A program made the position numbers and the translations under genes. A model generated the notes under the pieces. The model was not told the DNA's origin. It did no database searches and saw nothing but the letters and a program-made list of their open reading frames with translations. This document shows, one piece after another, positions 33,836-43,400 of a stretch of DNA of 64,000 nt. The DNA is from CALACW01 sp002431305. GTDB lineage: Bacteria; Bacillota; Clostridia; Oscillospirales; Acutalibacteraceae. Where the stretch lies: NCBI GenBank assembly GCA_937890355.1, contig CALACW010000133.1:21023-85022 (forward strand), given 5' to 3'. How positions within the stretch are numbered: position 1 is the first letter of the stretch; each line of letters begins with the position of its first letter.

Positions 33836-34708
33836 TTACGGCAGTATTCTGTTCGTCGTTATTCTGTCAACCTTAAACAATCGGCATATATCAGCTTCAA
33901 AAACGCTGTCAACCGTCCAAACTGAACAGTCAAGCCCGGCTTGCTTTATTTTTTTAACCTTAAGCAAATCGCCGAACGCGTTGAATCTAAAGGCGATTCC
34001 GATATTTCCGGCGTCCCGGCATTTAGGAATAGTATCCTTATCCATTCCGGAAACGAGATACATCAATCTGATATCCGAATCATTTCGGCGGATATACGTA
34101 AGATAATCAAAATTAAACGATATGATCTCAGCGTCAACTCCGCTGTCCCTTATCATTTTAAGAACTCCTCCGAGCGATTCCTCACGTCCGCTCTTTATTT
34201 CAATGCAAGCACGCATTGAATATTTTTTGCAGATATCGAGAACTTCGGACAGTTCGGGGATTTTAAGCGATGAAAAATTCTTAATATTACTGCCCGCGTC
34301 TATATTGAAATTCAGAAGTTCGTCGTATGTATACAGACTGATATTTCCCGTCGAGTCGGTCATATCGGAAATATCCTCGTTGTGCATGACCGCCCACTTA
34401 CCGTCCTTCGTCTCATGAATATCAAACTCGCATGCAAAGTAACCCGCCTGTCCCGCAGCTTCAAACGCTGGGAGCGTATTTTCCGGCGCAACTGCGGACA
34501 GTCCCCTGTGCGCGGTAAGATAAAGTCTGCCCGCGCTCGACTCCGAGGGAACGATATAGTGCGAACTCTCTGTCGGCATGACATACCTCATGACCGCAGC
34601 AGTCGAAACAATGACGGCAAGGATTATAAATAATGTTAAAATTAATTTTTTCTTTCGAGAAAAACCGTCTTTTCTTTTTCTCTTTCCTGTCTTTTTTCTT
34701 TTAGCCAT
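33836..34708 (-). CDS. Membrane-anchored glycerophosphodiester phosphodiesterase
   Basis: A 290-aa protein with a very basic N-terminus, one membrane segment (21-43) and a GDPD TIM barrel. Catalytic and metal residues are visible: H67-R68 (AHRG), E76-N77 (PENT), E94 and D96 (CEFDIH) and H109. It hydrolyses glycerophosphodiesters, or teichoic-acid-like polymers, outside the cell to glycerol-3-phosphate and an alcohol. It stands alone between a consensus promoter and a terminator. GGAG precedes the ATG. Confidence 0.9.
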   Translation of the reverse strand: MAKRKKTGKRKRKDGFSRKKKLILTLFIILAVIVSTAAVMRYVMPTESSHYIVPSESSAGRLYLTAHRGLSAVAPENTLPAFEAAGQAGYFACEFDIHETKDGKWAVMHNEDISDMTDSTGNISLYTYDELLNFNIDAGSNIKNFSSLKIPELSEVLDICKKYSMRACIEIKSGREESLGGVLKMIRDSGVDAEIISFNFDYLTYIRRNDSDIRLMYLVSGMDKDTIPKCRDAGNIGIAFRFNAFGDLLKVKKIKQAGLDCSVWTVDSVFEADICRLFKVDRITTNRILP

Positions 34709-34751
34709 AAACGCTCTCCGAAATATCGATAAATTATAATTATATGATTAA

Positions 34752-34810
34752 ATTATATAGTCAAAATAATGTATTGTCAACTTGTGTTTTTTATTAAGTC
34801 ATGATATACT
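34752..34810. promoter_or_regulatory. Back-to-back divergent promoters
   Basis: Minus: TTGACA (34780-34775), 17 bp, TATAAT (34757-34752) for the GDPD gene. Plus: TTGTGT (34782-34787), 17 bp, TATACT (34805-34810) for the cysteine-protease-like gene. The two -35 boxes are one base apart, so the two polymerases should compete. Confidence 0.75.
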
Positions 34811-34827
34811 TTATCACGGTGATATGA

Positions 34828-35358
34828 ATGATAGAAAGATTTAATTATAAAAAGAATATCGACATTACACTTACCGACGGAACCGTAAACGGTCAGGGCG
34901 TCGGAGAGATAAGCAAAATGCGCTACGGCATAATGCCCATGAGCTGGAACGGATGCGAGATTATCGCCGTTTACAATTTCCTGATAATAAGTTCGGAAAA
35001 AATAATCCCCTTAGCAGATATCGCACGCGAGATTTACCCGTACGGCTCTATATGCTGGGGATTTTTCGGCACCGACCCGAACAGGCTTATTAAATTTTTC
35101 AGAGACCATAACGTCACGGTTCAGCATACGAGAAAGTTCGACGTATTTAAATCAACATTTAAGGGGCAGAAATACGGCATCGTTGCTTTTTGGAACGGCG
35201 TCCCGAAGGCATCATCTCTTCATACTGTCTGTATAGAAAACAGAGATGGAAAAATCATTGTTTACAACCGTTCGAACAGAAGAGATTACCCTGTCGCATA
35301 TGATAATCTTGAGGAATTCTGCGACAAAACGCATTTTATTGTAGGATATTTCAAATAA
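34828..35358 (+). CDS. Papain/C39-like cysteine-protease-fold protein
   Basis: A 176-aa cytosolic protein. MSWNGCEIIAVYNFL puts a Cys (C43) at the start of a helix, followed by H132 (SSLHTVCIE) and N147 (IIVYNRSN) in a beta region, the order of the papain-like and C39 triads. It lacks a signal peptide and an ABC partner. The assignment rests on this pattern only. It is followed by a GNAT-like acyltransferase gene 14 bp later, so the two are co-expressed. Substrate unknown. GGTGA lies before the ATG. Confidence 0.55.
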   Translation: MIERFNYKKNIDITLTDGTVNGQGVGEISKMRYGIMPMSWNGCEIIAVYNFLIISSEKIIPLADIAREIYPYGSICWGFFGTDPNRLIKFFRDHNVTVQHTRKFDVFKSTFKGQKYGIVAFWNGVPKASSLHTVCIENRDGKIIVYNRSNRRDYPVAYDNLEEFCDKTHFIVGYFK

Positions 35359-35372
35359 ACAGGAGAATATAG

Positions 35373-36287
35373 ATGATAAAAACGGAATTTATCGACAGCT
35401 TTATAAAGAGATACGACTATTCCGAATCGGCGGTTTTCGAAATCGACAGACTGTTCAGAAAATCACAGACAGATAAGTACTTCGAAGCCGATATGAAATC
35501 GCTTATAAACAAATACTTTGCCGACACGTCAAAGGGACTCGGACAAACGCAGGATAAAATATTCGAAATATCAAAAAGATATAACGAAGATAAATACACG
35601 CTCTGTCTCTTTTTTCTGATTCTCGCACTCCCCTGTTCAAAGGAAATATACGATAAAAAAGGACTCAGCGAAGATATTTTTTATGATACCATGGACGATA
35701 TAAGATGCAAGCTCAATGAGTGTATAGAGTGCAAGGAAGTTCCAGGCATATTCGTCCTTACATGGTATAACGGCATACTGAACGCAGAGACAATTTCCCT
35801 CGGACGTTTTGAATACGAGGTTTCGGATTTCGGTTTCAAAGAATACACATTCTCCGACGGCAAGACTATAAAAAAGGGCGATACCACTATTAACTTTCAC
35901 ATTCCGTCATCGGGCGTTTCGATTTCCGACGAGGTACGCCTTGATTCATACAAAAAAGCGTATGAGCACTTTAAACATCTTTACCACGACGGCAAGGTTG
36001 TTTTTGAATGTAATTCGTGGCTCCTGTTTCCCGGGCAGAAAAAGTTTCTCCCCGAAAAGAGCAACATATTAAGATTTATCGACGATTTCGTAATTATGGA
36101 ATCTGAAAAAAGAGATGAATTTTACGACGCCTGGCGCGTATTCGGAAAATATGCAGGACTCCCGCCGAGAAAGCTCCCCCGCGACAATTCCATGAGAAAA
36201 GCATACGCCGACTGGATAAGCAAGGGCAGACGAACGGGCTTCGGCAAAGGGATTTTTGCATTTGACGGAGAAAGAATAATCAAATAA
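35373..36287 (+). CDS. Two-domain GNAT-like acyltransferase
   Basis: A 304-aa protein. The first part (about 1-130) is helical, and the second matches what I know as the GNAT-like C-terminal domain: LGRFEYEV, the GDTTINFHIPSSG strand, CNSWLLFPGQKKFLPEKSNI and a basic end. It would transfer an acyl group from CoA to an unknown acceptor. AGGAG lies 7 nt upstream of the ATG. It is paired with the cysteine-protease-like gene and followed by a bidirectional terminator. Confidence 0.7.
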   Translation: MIKTEFIDSFIKRYDYSESAVFEIDRLFRKSQTDKYFEADMKSLINKYFADTSKGLGQTQDKIFEISKRYNEDKYTLCLFFLILALPCSKEIYDKKGLSEDIFYDTMDDIRCKLNECIECKEVPGIFVLTWYNGILNAETISLGRFEYEVSDFGFKEYTFSDGKTIKKGDTTINFHIPSSGVSISDEVRLDSYKKAYEHFKHLYHDGKVVFECNSWLLFPGQKKFLPEKSNILRFIDDFVIMESEKRDEFYDAWRVFGKYAGLPPRKLPRDNSMRKAYADWISKGRRTGFGKGIFAFDGERIIK

Positions 36288-36292
36288 TTTTA

Positions 36293-36341
36293 CAGAAAAA
36301 AAACGAGTTGTATCGATAAAATACAGCTCGTTTTTCTTTTA
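36293..36341. terminator. Bidirectional terminator
   Basis: ACGAGTTGTAT (36303-36313) and ATACAGCTCGT (36321-36331) form a stem flanked by an A-run on one side and TTTTTCTTTT on the other. It serves the convergent acyltransferase and DUF4474-like genes. Confidence 0.85.
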
Positions 36342-37250
36342 ATTCCAAACAACGGTTATTCTGTTCTGAACCCTTTGATAGTTTACGTTTTTTATAAATC
36401 CGTAGTCAATAACCGCCTTTTCAAGCTCGTCAGCCATTTCGGTATTCTCCATAAAATACGTGCAGTGCATGGTAAGTTCATCCGGCGGAGCTACGTCAAA
36501 GAGTTTGAATCCCGTCAGCCACCAGTGTCTTTCGGGACCTCTGGTCATGTAAAGTTCGTCGTTTCTGTACAGCGCAAACGACATCACTATCATCTCACTG
36601 TCGGGCACGCATTTATAAAATTTATCAGACGCGCCTTTATCCTTATAATACAGACCCATTTCCGCGCCGGTCGTAATGCCGTATCTGCCCTTCCACAGCT
36701 GGAACATATAGTCATGATCGCCGTATGTAAATTTAAGTCTTATAGTATCATAATACATTCCGCCTACGCTCGCTATCGCGTCATATGCCGTAGTATAGCC
36801 GAAGTTCCTCTGCCACGACTGAGTATCCGAATAGAAAATCCCCTGATTCTTATCATATCTGAATCCGGCGGCGAGAATAATTTTGCCGAGTTTCAGAGAC
36901 TCGCCGGTAAGACCTGCCAGTGAATCGTCGTCGGTAACGGTATTCTCCGTAACAACGTTAAAAAATCCTGTAGTATACGGACTCGTAACCGTAACGGCGG
37001 GCTTTGTCGATTCTGTCACAACGGGAGCAGTAACCGGGGGCTGTGTAACGGGAGAAACGGTAACAGCGGGAACGGTGGTCTGAACAACAGTCTGACTCTG
37101 AGTAGTCTGCGCTTTGCTAATCGTCGGCAAATCAACATTTACGGAACCGGCTTTGACGTTTGAAACAAGAAACCAAACTCCTGCGCATGTAACGGTAAGA
37201 ACAAGCACGGAAATAATGGTAAAATATATTTTTCTTCTTCTGCGTTCCAC
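36339..37250 (-). CDS. Membrane-anchored DUF4474-like protein
   Basis: A 303-aa protein with a basic N-terminus, one membrane segment (about 9-31), a Thr/Val/Pro-rich linker (about 45-100) and a C-terminal domain with AAGFRYDKNQGIFYSD, SWQRNFGYTTAYD and WKGRYGITTGAEMGLYY. That pattern recalls DUF4474, a family without known function found in Clostridia; the name is from memory. It would sit outside the membrane. GTG start at 37250 with GGAGGAG upstream. Confidence 0.75.
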   Translation of the reverse strand: MERRRRKIYFTIISVLVLTVTCAGVWFLVSNVKAGSVNVDLPTISKAQTTQSQTVVQTTVPAVTVSPVTQPPVTAPVVTESTKPAVTVTSPYTTGFFNVVTENTVTDDDSLAGLTGESLKLGKIILAAGFRYDKNQGIFYSDTQSWQRNFGYTTAYDAIASVGGMYYDTIRLKFTYGDHDYMFQLWKGRYGITTGAEMGLYYKDKGASDKFYKCVPDSEMIVMSFALYRNDELYMTRGPERHWWLTGFKLFDVAPPDELTMHCTYFMENTEMADELEKAVIDYGFIKNVNYQRVQNRITVVWN

Positions 37251-37282
37251 GGCAAACTCCTCCTAATACATTTTTCAACATA

Positions 37283-37311
37283 ATTGTAGCACATATTAAA
37301 AACTTTTTCAA
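37283..37311 (-). promoter_or_regulatory. Promoter of the DUF4474-like gene
   Basis: On the minus strand TTGAAA (37311-37306), 17 bp, TACAAT (37288-37283). Confidence 0.7.
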
Positions 37312-37341
37312 ATACTATTTTTTATAATACGGCTATTTTGA

Positions 37342-37370
37342 TTGACTTAGTGTCGATTATTTGGTATTAT
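37342..37370 (+). promoter_or_regulatory. Promoter of the queT leader
   Basis: TTGACT (37342-37347), 17 bp, TATTAT (37365-37370). The transcript would start near 37377, leaving a leader of about 94 nt. Confidence 0.7.
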
Positions 37371-37388
37371 TAATGTGAAGATTTTCTT

Positions 37389-37462
37389 CGGTCAGTTCGT
37401 AACCATCCTGACCGGGAACGGATAAAGACATGCATATCCGTTCTCAAATCAAAACTAAGGAG
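37389..37462 (+). promoter_or_regulatory. Candidate preQ1 riboswitch upstream of queT
   Basis: Two adjacent hairpins: CGGTCAG/CTGACCG (37389-37395 and 37408-37414) with a 12-nt loop, and GAACGGATA/TATCCGTTC (37416-37424 and 37435-37443). An A-rich tail CAAAACTAAGGAG (37450-37462) follows and contains the ribosome site. preQ1 riboswitches hide the ribosome site in such a tail by a pseudoknot, and queT is their usual gene. The extra second hairpin resembles class III more than class I. AGTT in loop 1 could pair with AACT in the tail. Confidence 0.6.
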
Positions 37463-37470
37463 ACAAAAAA

Positions 37471-37998
37471 ATGAATAGCAAAAAAAGCAAAAGAAACACT
37501 GTTTTGTTTTTAACCCAGGCGGGCGTTATCGCCGCCATGTACGTGGCATTAACGTATCTCTCGGCGTCCGCAGGACTCGCATTCAACGCCGTACAGTTCA
37601 GACTGAGCGAGATTATGTGCGTTTTTGCGCTGTACACACCCGCCGCCATCCCCGGACTTACGATAGGCTGTATTATTTCAAACCTGTCAAGCACGCTCGG
37701 CTGGATTGACATTATCGCGGGAAGTTTGGCTACTCTGCTGGCTTCGTTATGTATTTATTTTACGCCGAAGTTAAAAATAAAAAAATTTCCTGTTTCGGTT
37801 CCGCTTTTCAGCTCGTTATTCAACGCTGTAATTGTCGGACTGGAAATTTGGTATCTCGACCCGTCGAGAACCGCTCAGCTGTTTTTTATTTCCGCACTTG
37901 AAGTTGCGGCGGGTGAAATTGTCGTCTGCACAATAGGCGCGCTTATTTTACCTCCGCTAATCAAACGGACTAAAATATTCGAAAAATTTCATTTTTAA
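37471..37998 (+). CDS. queT: QueT-family queuosine-precursor transporter
   Basis: A 175-aa membrane protein with about five helices. TYLSASAGLAFNAVQFRLSE and FNAVIVGLEIWYL are typical of the QueT family, an ECF-type S component thought to import preQ1, a queuosine precursor. The start at 37471 has AAGGAG 8 nt upstream. It is followed 34 bp later by the response regulator, probably in one transcript. Confidence 0.88.
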   Translation: MNSKKSKRNTVLFLTQAGVIAAMYVALTYLSASAGLAFNAVQFRLSEIMCVFALYTPAAIPGLTIGCIISNLSSTLGWIDIIAGSLATLLASLCIYFTPKLKIKKFPVSVPLFSSLFNAVIVGLEIWYLDPSRTAQLFFISALEVAAGEIVVCTIGALILPPLIKRTKIFEKFHF

Positions 37999-38032
37999 AA
38001 ACGTATAATTTTCAGGGAAAGGATGACCGACT

Positions 38033-38707
38033 GTGAAAAAAATTATAGTTGCCGACGACGAGGAATTACTCAGAAACCTTGTATGCGATTATCTTACTAG
38101 AGAGGGTTATCAGCCCATTCCTGCAAAAGACGGAGAGGAAGCTCTCGCACTTTTTAACGAAAACCCCGACACCGTTCTGCTGATTCTCGATATAATGATG
38201 CCGAACATTGACGGCTGGGAGGTTTGCAGGAAGATAAGAGAAACGTCATCCGTTCCCATTATTATGCTCACAGCAAGAAATCAGGAGTTTGACGAATTAA
38301 CGGGATTCGACGCAGGCGCGGACGATTATGTAACAAAACCGTGCAGTCCGTCGGTACTCATGAAGCGTGTTGCCGCTCTGCTCAAGAGGGAAAACGCCAT
38401 AAATAATTCCAACGTATTTACTCTTGACAATTTAAAACTCGACGCTTCCGCGCACGAGGTAAGACTTGACGGCAAGCCTATCACATTAACTTTGAAGGAA
38501 TACAGCATTCTTTTAAAATTCCTCACTGCACAGAGCCGTGTTTTCTCAAGAGAACAGCTTCTCGACGACATTTGGGGCTACGATTTTGACGGCGACATGA
38601 GAACCGTCGACTCGCACGTTGCAAGACTGCGCACAAAACTCGGCGAGTGGGGCTCAAAACATATAAAAACAATTTACGGAACGGGATATAAAATTGAGGG
38701 CGACTGA
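38033..38707 (+). CDS. OmpR-family response regulator
   Basis: A 224-aa protein. Receiver domain (1-115) with acidic DD8-9, the phosphorylated D53 in LLILDIMMP, T and K switch residues, and a winged-helix DNA-binding domain (about 130-222; YGTGYKIEG at the end). GTG start with AGGA upstream. It pairs with the sensor kinase two bases downstream and may control the giant gene that follows, though that is inference. Confidence 0.95.
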   Translation: MKKIIVADDEELLRNLVCDYLTREGYQPIPAKDGEEALALFNENPDTVLLILDIMMPNIDGWEVCRKIRETSSVPIIMLTARNQEFDELTGFDAGADDYVTKPCSPSVLMKRVAALLKRENAINNSNVFTLDNLKLDASAHEVRLDGKPITLTLKEYSILLKFLTAQSRVFSREQLLDDIWGYDFDGDMRTVDSHVARLRTKLGEWGSKHIKTIYGTGYKIEGD

Positions 38708-38709
38708 TA

Positions 38710-40248
38710 ATGAGCCGAAAAATAATTCGAAAACATAAACCGACGATTAACAGAAAACTTAACAGAAGTATTTCTATTATCGTCCTTATATTCCTTGTCG
38801 GCATAATATACGCTTCATATAAGAGTATCGACGTTATTTATATGCTCAATGCCGGCGTTATTTCATGGCAGGGAGCGGACGAGGTCGACGCTTTGTACTC
38901 AAGCTCAAATCTCGATGACTTTACAAAAAATCTCGACAATATTGAGCAGACGCACGAGGTTAAAATAGAAATTTTCAATACAAACGGTAAACTCGTTTAC
39001 TCCACCGCATATAACGGCGTTCAGGGCTCCCCTCCATACGATGACTCGGATGCCATTCCGGACGAATACATACGCCGTTACACAACAACCGATATAGATA
39101 CGTATAACACAAATAACGGATATCACTTCGAAACTCAGAGAGACGAGGAGACCGGTATCGATTATCTTGTTTTTGTCAAAAAGGCAGCAAGCGGAGATAC
39201 TATAAAGGTTTTTAAACAAAAAAGCGCGTTTGACCAATCTGCAAAACTTGCATTTATTTTTATATCTGTAATGTGCACGGTTGCACTGTTTGCAATAATG
39301 CTTACTACGTTTACATACTTAAGAAAATTCACAAAACCACTGATAAAGATGAACAACGTTACAAAGCGAATCGCAAACCTCGACTTTTCACAGAAGTGTC
39401 CTCCCAGCAACGTACTTGAAATTTCCCAGCTTTCCGAAAGTATAAACGAAATGTCGGATTCGCTTGAAAATTCGCTTATTGATATTCAGAACAAAAACGA
39501 AAAACTTCAGAAGGATATCGAAAACGAAAGAACCATCGACCAGTTGAGAGAGGTATTCATCTCGGGTATTTCACACGAATTAAAAACGCCGATTGCGATA
39601 ATACAGGGTTACGCCGAGGGACTCGAATACTATCTTGACAACGACCCCGAAATGGCAAAGAAATACTGCCGTACCATCATCGACGAAACGGGTAGAATGA
39701 ACGATTTGACGATAAAACTGCTCGATATAACAAAATACGAATCAGGCGCATATCAGCTGATGTACGGCAATTTCAATTTAAAAGAGCTTATCGGCGAATG
39801 GTTCGACAGAAATTCAAAAATTCTTACAGACAAGGGTATTTCGATAAGCAATGAAATAAACGAAAATTACATTGCCCGCGGAGATTCGTTCATTCTGTCG
39901 ACCGTAGTTAATAATTACCTTTCCAACGCTGTTTCGCATGTAAGCGGTGAAAAAATTATCACTGCCTCAGCGGAGGATTTCGGCGACAGATACAGAATTT
40001 ATATATATAACACAGGCGAAAACATCGCTGAAAAAGATATAGATAAAATTTGGAACAGTTTCTACCGCGCAGACAAATCGCTTTCACGCTCACAGGGTCG
40101 TTTCGGACTCGGACTCGCAATCGTGGCGGCGATTCAAAAACTTCACGGTCATGACTACGGAGTCGAAAACATGCCCGACGGCGTTCGGTTCTGGTTCGAT
40201 GTTTCAAAAGGCGAAAAAGAAGCGGACGAAAATACAGACAAAAAATAA
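38710..40248 (+). CDS. Sensor histidine kinase
   Basis: A 512-aa membrane kinase: two membrane segments (about 19-40 and 178-201) around an extracellular sensor domain (about 41-177), a HAMP linker, HisKA with the phosphorylated H289 (SGISHELKTP), and an ATPase domain with N-box and FGLGLAIVAA. The extracellular loop has no cache motif I can name. It forms a two-component system with the regulator just upstream. Confidence 0.95.
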   Translation: MSRKIIRKHKPTINRKLNRSISIIVLIFLVGIIYASYKSIDVIYMLNAGVISWQGADEVDALYSSSNLDDFTKNLDNIEQTHEVKIEIFNTNGKLVYSTAYNGVQGSPPYDDSDAIPDEYIRRYTTTDIDTYNTNNGYHFETQRDEETGIDYLVFVKKAASGDTIKVFKQKSAFDQSAKLAFIFISVMCTVALFAIMLTTFTYLRKFTKPLIKMNNVTKRIANLDFSQKCPPSNVLEISQLSESINEMSDSLENSLIDIQNKNEKLQKDIENERTIDQLREVFISGISHELKTPIAIIQGYAEGLEYYLDNDPEMAKKYCRTIIDETGRMNDLTIKLLDITKYESGAYQLMYGNFNLKELIGEWFDRNSKILTDKGISISNEINENYIARGDSFILSTVVNNYLSNAVSHVSGEKIITASAEDFGDRYRIYIYNTGENIAEKDIDKIWNSFYRADKSLSRSQGRFGLGLAIVAAIQKLHGHDYGVENMPDGVRFWFDVSKGEKEADENTDKK

Positions 40249-40276
40249 AAAAACATATACAAAATAAGCACCCAAA

Positions 40277-40313
40277 GAGACTGTAAAAATCATTTTTGCA
40301 GTTTCTTTTTTCT
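40277..40313 (+). terminator. Terminator after the two-component system
   Basis: GAGACTGTAAAAAT/ATTTTTGCAGTTTC stem with two G-T pairs, followed by TTTTTTC. Confidence 0.75.
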
Positions 40314-40412
40314 TTGCCAAGATTATATGAATACTATAGTACAATTTTAATTTATTTTTCACATTATAACCGCCAAATTGGATGTTATTATTGTAAAAAA
40401 ACCAATTTTATG

Positions 40413-40441
40413 TTGATTTATGTTTCTTTATTTGGTAAAAT
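40413..40441 (+). promoter_or_regulatory. Promoter of the amidase-vWA giant gene
   Basis: TTGATT (40413-40418), 17 bp, TAAAAT (40436-40441), about 45 bp before the ATG. It lies in a 236-bp gap with no other gene. Confidence 0.65.
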
Positions 40442-40484
40442 ATAAATTAACAGGAAAAGCCTGAATTTTTAACGGAGGTATATC

Positions 40485-43400
40485 ATGAAAACAAAGGTAA
40501 AAAAGCTTCTCTCTTTTGTACTGGTTTGTCTGATGCTCTTCGGCATTATGCCGGCGGGAATCGAACTGCCGACAAAAGCACAGGCGGCGGGCGTTCCGGG
40601 CTATAACGCAGTTGCCGCAGTAGAGTGGGCAAAAGCACACGTAAACGACACATGGTCGTGTCTCTACGGACGCGGATACTGGGAACCCGGAACCGGCGAC
40701 TGCGCTAACTTCGTTTCCCAATGTATCTACATGGGAGGCGTTGACCAGACGGATAAATGGAATCACTCCGGCTATCTCGCGCATTACTCGGCAAACAGCG
40801 ACGGTTCGTGGATAAGAGCTACTCAGCTTCACGACTACGTAGTTTCGATAGGCGGACAGGATATCGTCAACCCGTCCGTATCTCAGATTTCCCCGGGTGA
40901 CCTTATATTCTATAAGAGCAGTCCGAAATCAAACGGATATGCGCATTCCGCTATCGTTATCGATGTAAGCGGGGGCAAGGCGACAGTTGCCGCTCACACG
41001 ACAAATTACATCTGCTACACGAACGATAATTTTCATCTCGGATTTTCGGGAGCTTCTACGCATCTTGTAAAGATGTACGGAGGAACCTGTACGGATAAAA
41101 AGGTCAGGGATTTCACCGTATACACCGCAGGAAGCGATTCGGTTCTCTATGCTGAACCCTCGGTTTCATCAAAACGTTACTTCGGTTTCTATGCCGGCGA
41201 GTACACCCATGTTACCGAGACAAAAAACGTAAACGGCGAGCTTTGGGGATATGCTCAGGGCTACGGTGCCAATACGGGCTATAAAGAGGGCTGGGTTAAG
41301 ATTTCAACCCTCAATTACATAGGACATCAGTCGACAGGTCCTATATCGCACCTCATGGGCGATTGGTACGTAAAGGTACAGCCGACATGTTCGACAAAAG
41401 GCGTTGAGGAACGCGTATGCTCGCGCTGCGGTTATACGGAACAGAGATACATGTCAATCGGCGGAGCACATAAAGAGATAATCCCCGCAACATGTCTTGA
41501 GTCTGAATACTGTGCGGCATGCGGTGAAATTCTTTCAGACCCTCTCGGTCATAAAATGAGCGGATGGATTTACGACAAAGAACCCACCTGTCTTGAAAAA
41601 GGAACCGAAAAGAATATCTGTCTGAGATGCGGTTATAAAGAAACACGCGAATGTGATGAACTCGGACACGATTTTACGGGATATTCGAATCTCCCCGGAT
41701 GTACAACGTCGGGAACTTCGTACTATAAGTGCGGAAGATGTGATTATTCATATATGGTAAACTCCGAGTGGACGGCATACTCGCTTATCGCCCCGTCGGA
41801 CAGCAAGTACAGCGAATTTATCGGAAATCCCGATTTGAGCAAGAGCCGTACCGAGTACAGATACAGGGATAAACGCTACATAACCAGCAGTTCGTCATCG
41901 CTCTCCGGCTGGACAAAGTATAATACCACTTACAAGTACAGCAGTTACGGCAGCACTCAGGGTCCCGTTTACAAAGACCCCGGCAGCGGCGAATTAAGAA
42001 AGAGCTGGTCCGAAAAATATGTAAGCGATTATGAAAAGATTCATTATTACAGATATTCAAGATATGAAACAAGCGACGGTTCTACCGGAAACGATACATA
42101 TCTTGCGTCGAAGAACTGGACAAATTATACTTATCTTGATTTAACATACAAACTTACACATCAGTCTTCAACAAAAGGCGAACCGAGCAACACACCCGGT
42201 TATATGGTATTTTATGAGTCGTCAAATTATAACGATTCTTCAACCAAAAGCTACAAAACTTACTGGTTCGAAAAAGAATTCGATAAAAACGACACCAGCA
42301 AGCCCATCTACTCCACGCGCTGGTACTACCAGGACAGAACAAAAATCTACACATATTATTACTGGCAGTGGGGCAATTGGTCAAGCTGGTCAACGAGCAA
42401 ACCTTCAAGTTCTTCCGACAGACAGATTGAAACGCGTACGACATATTCATTTAAACAGGGCGCACTCGGTCACGACTGGGGCGACCCCGTAGTGGTTGCA
42501 CCCACATGTCATGACGACGGTTATACCCGCCGTACGTGCAAACGATGCGGTGTAACAATGGATACGAACGTTACAAAAGCATTGGGCGATTTATTCGGCG
42601 AGTGGTATCTCATCAGCGATGAAAATGCAAGCGTTAAGGTATACCGCCGTGACTGCGTAAGAAACTGCGGATGTCACTGCGGATGCTACGAAACAAAAAC
42701 CGAAGAAGCCGAATGCGTTTACAAACCCGTTCAGACTGTTGCACCTACATGCACTGAGGACGGATATACCGTATACGCATGCACAATTCATCAGGACGAG
42801 ACGAGAACCGACGATATTGTCCCCGCTCTCGGACATGAACCCGATAACAACTGGTACATTACAAAAGTACCGGCATGCACCGAAAAGGGTGAAGAAGAGT
42901 GCAAGTGCGTACGTCACGACGGCGGAATAACGTGCGATAAAACATTTACGCGCGAAACAGACGCTTATTCGCATTCAATGACAAAAACTTCGGCATCAGC
43001 TCCGACATGCTTAAACGTCGGAAACAGCGAATACTGGTTCTGTGACAGATGCAATAAGTATTTTTCCGATGAAAACGGCGATAATGAAATCAAAAAAGAT
43101 TCATGGATTATCCCCGCAACAGGACATAAACGCACCGACGCAAACGGAGAAGAAAACTGGATAACAGAGCTTGAAGCGTCATGCGGTACAACAGGTCTTG
43201 AGGTGCTTTACTGTCAGAACGACTGGTGCGACGTAACACAAACATGCGCTAACTGCGAAACAGAGCATCATTATCTTATAGACGAACGCGAAATAGAAGA
43301 AATCGCACCCGACTATGAGATTATCGAGCACAAGAACCCCACATGCATCGAATTGGGATATGACATATGGAGCTGTAAAAACTGCATAGGAACAGACCAT

